Assembly (NCBI GenBank): GCA_937967805.1
Contig: CALBTC010000458.1
Span: forward strand, 1-11,367
Reading direction: 5' to 3'
Length of the DNA stretch: 11,367 bases
DNA from: an uncultured Anaerolineaceae bacterium
Lineage (GTDB): Bacteria; Chloroflexota; Anaerolineae; Promineifilales; Promineifilaceae
Shown here: in pieces, positions 8,885 through 11,367 of the stretch
How the letters are laid out: each line of letters opens with the position of its first letter
How positions within the stretch are numbered: position 1 is the stretch's first letter
Notes under the pieces: model-generated
Told to the model about the DNA's origin: nothing
The model's input: only the letters and a program-made list of their open reading frames with translations
The model's database searches: none
Program-made: the position numbers and the translations under genes

Positions 8885-9157
8885 ATGGGCATAGTCCAAA
8901 CTATTTTGCCCAACAGCCGCCAAACAAGAAATGTAACGACACTCACCGGTGATGAACTGGCCCAACTGATAGTGGATGTGATGACCTTGCCACAGACCAA
9001 GGGCGACGATAATCACCCTTTAGACGGCACACCCAGCTTACGACCAGGCGAGGCTAAAAACCTGCTAAAGCTGTTCTTCATTGTAGGAAATGCAAGATAC
9101 GGAAGCATGTTCAATCAGGTGGTAGCCAAATGCTACATGGATTCTTTGCCATCGTGA
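8885..9157 (+). CDS. Small protein of unknown function, last gene of the tail operon
   Basis: This 90-residue protein starts at ATG 8885, preceded by a modest GAAGGCG ribosome site. An in-frame ATG at 8849 would add 12 residues but lies inside the holin-like gene and has no clear ribosome site. The sequence begins MGIVQTILPNSRQTRNVTTL and has two likely helices: about 20-34 (LTGDELAQLIVDVMTL) and a hydrophobic one around 57-72 (KNLLKLFFIVGNARYG). No signal peptide, catalytic motif or repeat was recognised. In many phages the slot after the holin holds the endolysin, but this protein is too short and shows no such motifs. It is the last rightward gene before 284 bases of non-coding DNA. Confidence 0.6.
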   Translation: MGIVQTILPNSRQTRNVTTLTGDELAQLIVDVMTLPQTKGDDNHPLDGTPSLRPGEAKNLLKLFFIVGNARYGSMFNQVVAKCYMDSLPS

Positions 9158-9441
9158 CGAGATTCCGGAGCAGCCCCCGCGCGGCCGTCATTAATGACGC
9201 TCGCCGCTGGTCAGACCGACAAAAAAGTCACGAACGAAGTGTAGTCGATGGCTTATAATGACTTCGCAGCCCCCACAAGAAATTTGTGGAATTTTCATGA
9301 AATCGGTCGAGGGTTGCTGACGATACAGGACTGTATTGTTGCGGCCGGTTCAATATTTATTCACAGGTACCCATGTAACCAACATAACTGAATTAGGAGG
9401 CCTGGAGGAAATTGAATTACAACTGAATAATTCTAGAAGTA
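9158..9441 (+). other. Non-coding stretch with several inverted repeats
   Basis: No convincing gene lies between the last tail-operon stop and the terminator at 9442. Visible structure: a perfect 14-bp palindrome CGTCATTAATGACG (9186-9199) inside outer arms GCGGC/GCCGC (9181-9185 and 9203-9207); CCACAA/TTGTGG (9273-9278 and 9284-9289); TTTCATGAAA (9293-9302); ATACAG/CTGTAT (9323-9336); and a 9-bp direct repeat GCAGCCCCC (9170-9178 and 9266-9274). A lone TATAAT (9254-9259) has no good -35 partner. Strong ribosome-site-like AGGAGG (9395-9400) and GGAGG (9404-9408) are not followed by an ATG at a usable distance. It could be a long 3' untranslated region, a small RNA or a regulatory/attachment region. 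Confidence 0.5.
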
Positions 9442-9473
9442 AAAAAAGCTGGTCGCATGGGACCAGCTTTTTT
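9442..9473. terminator. Strong bidirectional intrinsic terminator
   Basis: A perfect inverted repeat: AAAAAAGCTGGTC (9442-9454), loop GCATGG, GACCAGCTTTTTT (9461-9473). The GC-containing stem ends in T runs on both strands. It lies 37 bases past the integrase stop in the leftward direction and 284 bases past the last tail-operon stop in the rightward direction, so it can end both convergent transcripts. Confidence 0.9.
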
Positions 9474-9510
9474 ATTGCCAAATTCGGAATGACTGAGTAT
9501 CGCATTGTCA

Positions 9511-10455
9511 TCACTGGAGAAGAGAAAGATCTTCAGTCTTATCAGCTATTTGCGAATAATCTGGGTGATAGTAAAAAGCAAGTGTTGTTTTCAAATCTGA
9601 ATGCCCCAACTTTTCTTGGGCCAAACGTGGATTAGCCATGTCTGTCCAAAGTTGGCCAACTAAGTGCCTCATAGCATGGGGATTTATCGGACCTGATGTA
9701 CCGGCTGCTTTTCCCAATTTACGAAACAAAATGCGCACAGCGTTTTCCGACAGCTTTTTGCCCCTGCTGCGATTTCCTATTCCCACAAAAACAAAGATTC
9801 GCTGATTCTCTGGCACGAAATGTTTCTCCAACCAGTTGGCAAGCAAAACGGCACACTGAGATGAAAAAGTGACCCGTCGTACACTCGTTTTACCATCAAT
9901 CACTGCGCTTAAATTTTCCAGATCAAGATCAGCGACTTTCAGACTTACAACTTCCCCTACCCGCACGCCAGTATCTGCCATGAAAGCGATTAATGCTAAA
10001 TCACGGGGATGTGTAGCAAAGTCCAACAGAGAGTGAACTGTTTCTTTTCTCATCGTTCGTTTCTGCACCCTTACTTTCTCAAATTTTGGTGCAGGTAATG
10101 AAGCCAATGGATCAGCAGGAAGCAGGCCCATTTTCACACATACGCGCATGAAATATCGAACTGACTTCAAACGTTCCCTAATTGTTACTGATGATAATGT
10201 TCGCGTGACTGGCCGGCGATAAGGATGATCAGCGTAGAGTATCGTTTGTTCTCGCATAGATTCTAACCAACGGCCGACGAGAGCGGCCGAAATCTGCTCC
10301 AGCTGCTCTATATTCATTACACCAAAAAACTGTTTCAGCTTTTGAGAATGTGCAGCGATAGTCGCCGGACGAACACCACGAAAACGGAGCCACGTAATAA
10401 ATTGGCCAAGAGCGTCATCAACGGACAATCCTTTTGTGTCTACTTGAACGTTCAT
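9511..10455 (-). CDS. Tyrosine recombinase / phage integrase
   Basis: This is a 314-residue protein counted from ATG 10455; an in-frame TTG two codons earlier is possible, and neither start has a strong ribosome site. It cuts and rejoins DNA at att sites to integrate and, with helpers, excise the element. An N-terminal SAM-like core-binding domain (about residues 10-115) precedes the catalytic domain. Catalytic residues are all visible: Arg165 (in ADTGVRVGEVVSL), Lys189 (in IDGKTSVRR), His260 and Arg263 (in NPHAMRH), His285 (in KLGHSDLKTT) and the Tyr295 nucleophile (in LAFYYHP; ten residues after the His, as in many phage integrases). It is convergent with the tail operon. No excisionase is recognised nearby. 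The gene faces away from the tRNA-Arg, with the origin-like region between. It looks intact. Confidence 0.95.
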   Translation of the reverse strand: MNVQVDTKGLSVDDALGQFITWLRFRGVRPATIAAHSQKLKQFFGVMNIEQLEQISAALVGRWLESMREQTILYADHPYRRPVTRTLSSVTIRERLKSVRYFMRVCVKMGLLPADPLASLPAPKFEKVRVQKRTMRKETVHSLLDFATHPRDLALIAFMADTGVRVGEVVSLKVADLDLENLSAVIDGKTSVRRVTFSSQCAVLLANWLEKHFVPENQRIFVFVGIGNRSRGKKLSENAVRILFRKLGKAAGTSGPINPHAMRHLVGQLWTDMANPRLAQEKLGHSDLKTTLAFYYHPDYSQIADKTEDLSLLQ

Positions 10456-10518
10456 ACTCAAAGTTTAGAAAAATTAAATGCCACGTTTGATGGGGCAAAC
10501 GGACCAAAAAATGGACGG

Positions 10519-10527
10519 TTATCCACA
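10519..10527 (+). promoter_or_regulatory. DnaA box
   Basis: TTATCCACA is an exact match to the consensus binding site of the bacterial initiator DnaA. It directly abuts the first unit of the palindromic repeat array (10528). A 9-mer can occur by chance in 11 kb, but its position next to an array and an A-rich tract makes chance less likely. Confidence 0.65.
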
Positions 10528-10702
10528 TGGTCTTCTGAGCGAACCAAGGTGGTCTTCTAAAAAGACCATCTGGTATTTTGGGAAGAGCATGGTGGTATTT
10601 TGAAAAGACCACTCTGATATTTTGAAAATATCACCCTGGTCTTCTGAGAAATCCATCTTGATCTTCTCAAAAGACCGCCCTGATCTTCTGAGAAGACAGA
10701 AA
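10528..10702. repeat. Array of eight tandem 22-bp palindromic repeats (iteron-like)
   Basis: Units start at 10528, 10550, 10571, 10593, 10615, 10637, 10659 and 10681; all are 22 bp except the second (21 bp). Each begins TGGT or TGAT and carries a 17-bp dyad with consensus GGTCTTCT-G-AGAAGACC. The 4-5 bases after the dyad vary. Units 1 and 3 are the most degenerate; units 2, 4 and 5 pair at 7, 7 and 8 of 8 arm positions. A 22-bp period is close to two DNA helical turns, so bound proteins would sit on one face. The array lies between a DnaA box and an A-rich tract. Possible roles are replication iterons, a partition site, or operators. It is not CRISPR (no spacers) and is not coding, because 22 is not a multiple of 3. 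Confidence 0.9.
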
Positions 10703-10767
10703 CAAAAAGAAAAACAAAAAATAGAAACAACCGATAAAACAACCGATAAAACAAAAAGAAAAAATAA
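10703..10767. other. A-rich tract next to the repeat array, possible unwinding region
   Basis: This stretch is almost entirely A with scattered C, G and a few T (runs such as ACAAAAAGAAAAACAAAAAA). It directly follows the palindromic array. In iteron-type origins and in the lambda origin, a low-melting A+T-rich segment beside the initiator sites is where the strands first open. That role is inferred from order and composition only. Confidence 0.5.
10727..10750 (+). repeat. Two perfect 12-bp direct repeats in the A-rich tract
   Basis: ACAACCGATAAA occurs twice head to tail (10727-10738 and 10739-10750), followed by a partial third copy (ACAA). Short direct repeats in the A+T-rich part are a known feature of several replication origins. 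Confidence 0.85.
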
Positions 10768-10783
10768 AAGCGCCCAGGCGCTT
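10768..10783 (-). terminator. Leftward intrinsic terminator without an obvious upstream gene
   Basis: AAGCGCC (10768-10774), CA, GGCGCTT (10777-10783) form a GC-rich hairpin. On the minus strand it is followed by a long T-rich run (TTTTATTTTTTCTTTTTG), an excellent intrinsic terminator. On the plus strand the following bases (CTCATTCTTCTTCC) are poor. It would end a leftward transcript started somewhere in about 10785-11180. The T run coincides with the A-rich tract, so part of the match may be a by-product of composition. Confidence 0.6.
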
Positions 10784-10938
10784 CTCATTCTTCTTCCAAC
10801 CTGCCCTGGCAAGAGATTTTTCTATTTTTGATTTGAGTCGCCCCGTGTTCTCCCTTTTGGACATCGTTGTCTAAAATCTGTGTCACTGGCTACACGAAAC
10901 AGCGATAGAAAAGCGGAAATTTTACTTCCCGAATTATG
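10784..10938. other. Non-coding upstream region of the RHH gene
   Basis: No gene is supported here. There is an imperfect inverted repeat, TTGGACA-TCGT-TGTCTAA (10857-10874, one G/T pair), and a looser pairing of ATCGTTGT (10863-10870) with ACAGCGAT around 10900. Either could be an operator or part of a leftward RNA ending at the 10768-10783 hairpin. No clear leftward promoter was found. Confidence 0.35.
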
Positions 10939-10967
10939 TTGACACGTGCAACACCCAGGGCTATGAT
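10939..10967 (+). promoter_or_regulatory. Sigma70-type promoter for the RHH gene
   Basis: A perfect -35 TTGACA (10939-10944), a 17-base spacer and -10 TATGAT (10962-10967) predict transcription from about 10974. That leaves a leader of about 19 bases before the ATG at 10993. This is the best promoter in the window. Confidence 0.85.
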
Positions 10968-10977
10968 AGTGCAACAC
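10946..10977 (+). promoter_or_regulatory. Paired 9-bp direct repeats flanking the -10 box (probable operator)
   Basis: GTGCAACAC occurs at 10946-10954 (in the spacer) and 10969-10977 (over the predicted start site), 23 bp apart and in the same orientation. Binding there would block RNA polymerase. RHH proteins often repress their own promoters through short repeats of this kind, so autoregulation is the simplest reading. Confidence 0.6.
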
Positions 10978-10992
10978 TTTTGGAGAACTCAA

Positions 10993-11175
10993 ATGGCAGT
11001 CAGCAAAAACAAAAAACGCAGGATGACAACAATTCCCAAATCTTTGGACCAGTTAATTGTGCGAGATGCGAAAACCAAGAATATTTCTGTTTCTAAACAG
11101 ATTGCAGCAGTTTTGGAAATTCATTATCAAGCAGCGGATGGCTACGGTAGAAGTTCTCAAAAGAATAAGAAATAA
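10993..11175 (+). CDS. Small ribbon-helix-helix (RHH)-like DNA-binding protein
   Basis: This is a 60-residue basic protein. ATG 10993 is preceded by GGAG (10982-10985) at 7 bases, and it lies just after the predicted transcription start; an upstream in-frame start at 10936 would precede the promoter. After a Lys/Arg-rich N-terminus (MAVSKNKKRR) comes a strand RRMTTIPKSL, a helix LDQLIVRDAKTKN, a turn and a second helix SVSKQIAAVLEIHYQ. This is the order of a ribbon-helix-helix (Arc/CopG/MetJ) fold, which binds DNA as a dimer through the strand. A Lys-rich tail ends the protein. Such proteins act as autorepressors, plasmid copy-control, partition or antitoxin factors. No toxin partner is adjacent. 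It may bind its promoter repeats and/or the palindromic array upstream. The fold call is by pattern only. Confidence 0.7.
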   Translation: MAVSKNKKRRMTTIPKSLDQLIVRDAKTKNISVSKQIAAVLEIHYQAADGYGRSSQKNKK

Positions 11176-11180
11176 AAAGC

Positions 11181-11220
11181 AAACGAGCCGCCCCACCCTA
11201 GGAAAGTGAACGGCTCGTTT
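11181..11220. terminator. Bidirectional terminator between RHH gene and tRNA-Arg
   Basis: AAACGAGCCG (11181-11190) pairs perfectly with CGGCTCGTTT (11211-11220) around a 20-base loop. A T run ends the stem on both strands (CGTTTATTT rightward; CGTTTGCTTTTTATTT leftward). It can end the RHH transcript 6 bases after the stop codon and also the leftward tRNA transcript. Confidence 0.85.
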
Positions 11221-11266
11221 ATTTCCGCACCTTAACAACCGAATATGGTGAAGGTACTGGATTTTA

Positions 11267-11283
11267 CCAATGCTGGGCATTGG
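11267..11283. repeat. Perfect 7-bp inverted repeat just past the tRNA 3' end
   Basis: CCAATGC (11267-11273), TGG, GCATTGG (11277-11283). It lies 6 bases beyond the tRNA 3' end in the leftward direction. A direct repeat TGGATTT (11258-11264 and 11281-11287) overlaps it. It may be a hairpin in the tRNA 3' trailer or a protein site linked to the attachment region. Confidence 0.5.
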
Positions 11284-11284
11284 A

Positions 11285-11312
11285 TTTAGTACGCCCTGAG
11301 AGACTCGAACTC
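11285..11312 (-). other. Candidate attachment site at the tRNA-Arg 3' end
   Basis: A tyrosine integrase lies on the side of the tRNA 3' end, and phage genes continue beyond it. Elements with such integrases commonly use the T arm and acceptor 3' half of a tRNA as their core site, regenerating the gene on integration. The matching copy would be at the far left end of the element, outside the window, so the boundaries here are only approximate. Confidence 0.4.
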
Positions 11313-11363
11313 CCGACCTTCTGGTTCGTAGCCAGACGCTCTAATCCACTGAGCTAAGGGCGC
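11290..11363 (-). tRNA. tRNA-Arg(ACG)
   Basis: Reading the minus strand, a full 74-nt cloverleaf forms: acceptor GCGCCCT/AGGGCGT, D stem GCTC/GAGC with a GG-containing loop, anticodon stem TCTGG/CCAGA with loop CTACGAA, variable AGGTC, T stem GGGAG/CTCTC with loop TTCGAGT, discriminator A. The anticodon ACG reads arginine CGN codons, with A34 normally edited to inosine. The 1-72 pair is G-U, not G-C, and CCA is not encoded (CTA follows). The 3' end faces the integrase, and such ends are common integration targets. Confidence 0.95.
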
Positions 11364-11367
11364 ATAT

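Noticed and set aside
9254..9259. Promoter at the isolated TATAAT
   Set aside because: The bases 16-18 upstream (around CGAACG) do not resemble TTGACA and there is no extended -10 TG, so it is only a weak candidate.
9158..9441. Template region of a diversity-generating retroelement
   Set aside because: No reverse transcriptase is present, and no ~100-bp copy with adenine-specific differences was seen in the fibre gene.
9336..9635. 99-residue rightward open frame starting at TTG
   Set aside because: It runs through the perfect terminator hairpin (9442-9473) and overlaps the last part of the integrase gene on the other strand; it has no ribosome site at the TTG. The later ATG at 9489 is also unsupported.
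10456..10530. Integrase promoter on the minus strand
   Set aside because: Candidate boxes (TTTGCC with TTTAAT at 15 bases) are too weak to call.
10528..10702. CRISPR array
   Set aside because: Units are directly adjacent with no unique spacers of constant length, the repeats are diverged palindromes, and no cas gene is present.
10667..10864. Leftward 65-residue frame with a charged start and a Phe-rich hydrophobic stretch (small toxin-like)
   Set aside because: The hydrophobic part is just the T-rich complement of the A-rich tract; it crosses the terminator hairpin and ends in the repeat array, and no ribosome site precedes its ATG.

Overview
The window reads as the right-hand end of a siphovirus-like prophage (or integrative phage-plasmid) in a bacterium, running up to a tRNA-Arg gene. 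The host cannot be fixed from this sequence. The start sites (AAGGAG-type ribosome sites; ATG, GTG and TTG starts) and one textbook sigma70 promoter are bacterial. The style of the structural proteins is reminiscent of phages of Chloroflexota-like bacteria, but that is only an impression.

Positions 1-9157 hold a compact rightward operon: the end of a tail tape measure protein (start outside the window), a small distal-tail-like protein, a large tail hub/baseplate protein, a small structural protein, a 1026-residue repeat-bearing tail fibre, a small coiled-coil protein, a membrane-anchored coiled-coil protein, a holin-like two-helix protein and a 90-residue protein of unknown function. Gaps are at most about 16 bases, and two junctions overlap by 4 bases. 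No endolysin is recognisable. Positions 9158-9441 contain no convincing gene but several inverted repeats, and end at a strong two-way terminator (9442-9473). That terminator separates the tail operon from a convergent, leftward tyrosine integrase (9511-10455) with all its catalytic residues.

Positions 10456-10992 are the most unusual part. They contain, in order, a perfect DnaA box, an array of eight tandem 22-bp palindromic units (one is 21 bp), an A-rich tract with two perfect 12-bp direct repeats, and a hairpin that would terminate leftward transcription. This order matches an iteron-type replication origin. A sigma70 promoter flanked by 9-bp direct repeats then drives a 60-residue ribbon-helix-helix (RHH)-like protein (10993-11175), which may bind its own promoter, the array, or both. 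A two-way terminator and the tRNA-Arg(ACG) gene close the window.

The tRNA lies on the minus strand with its 3' end facing the integrase. This is the standard layout for an element integrated in a tRNA 3' end. The working model is an integrated phage that also carries origin-like or partition-like DNA; no replication initiator is visible here. All calls come from reading the sequence; no database search was run.
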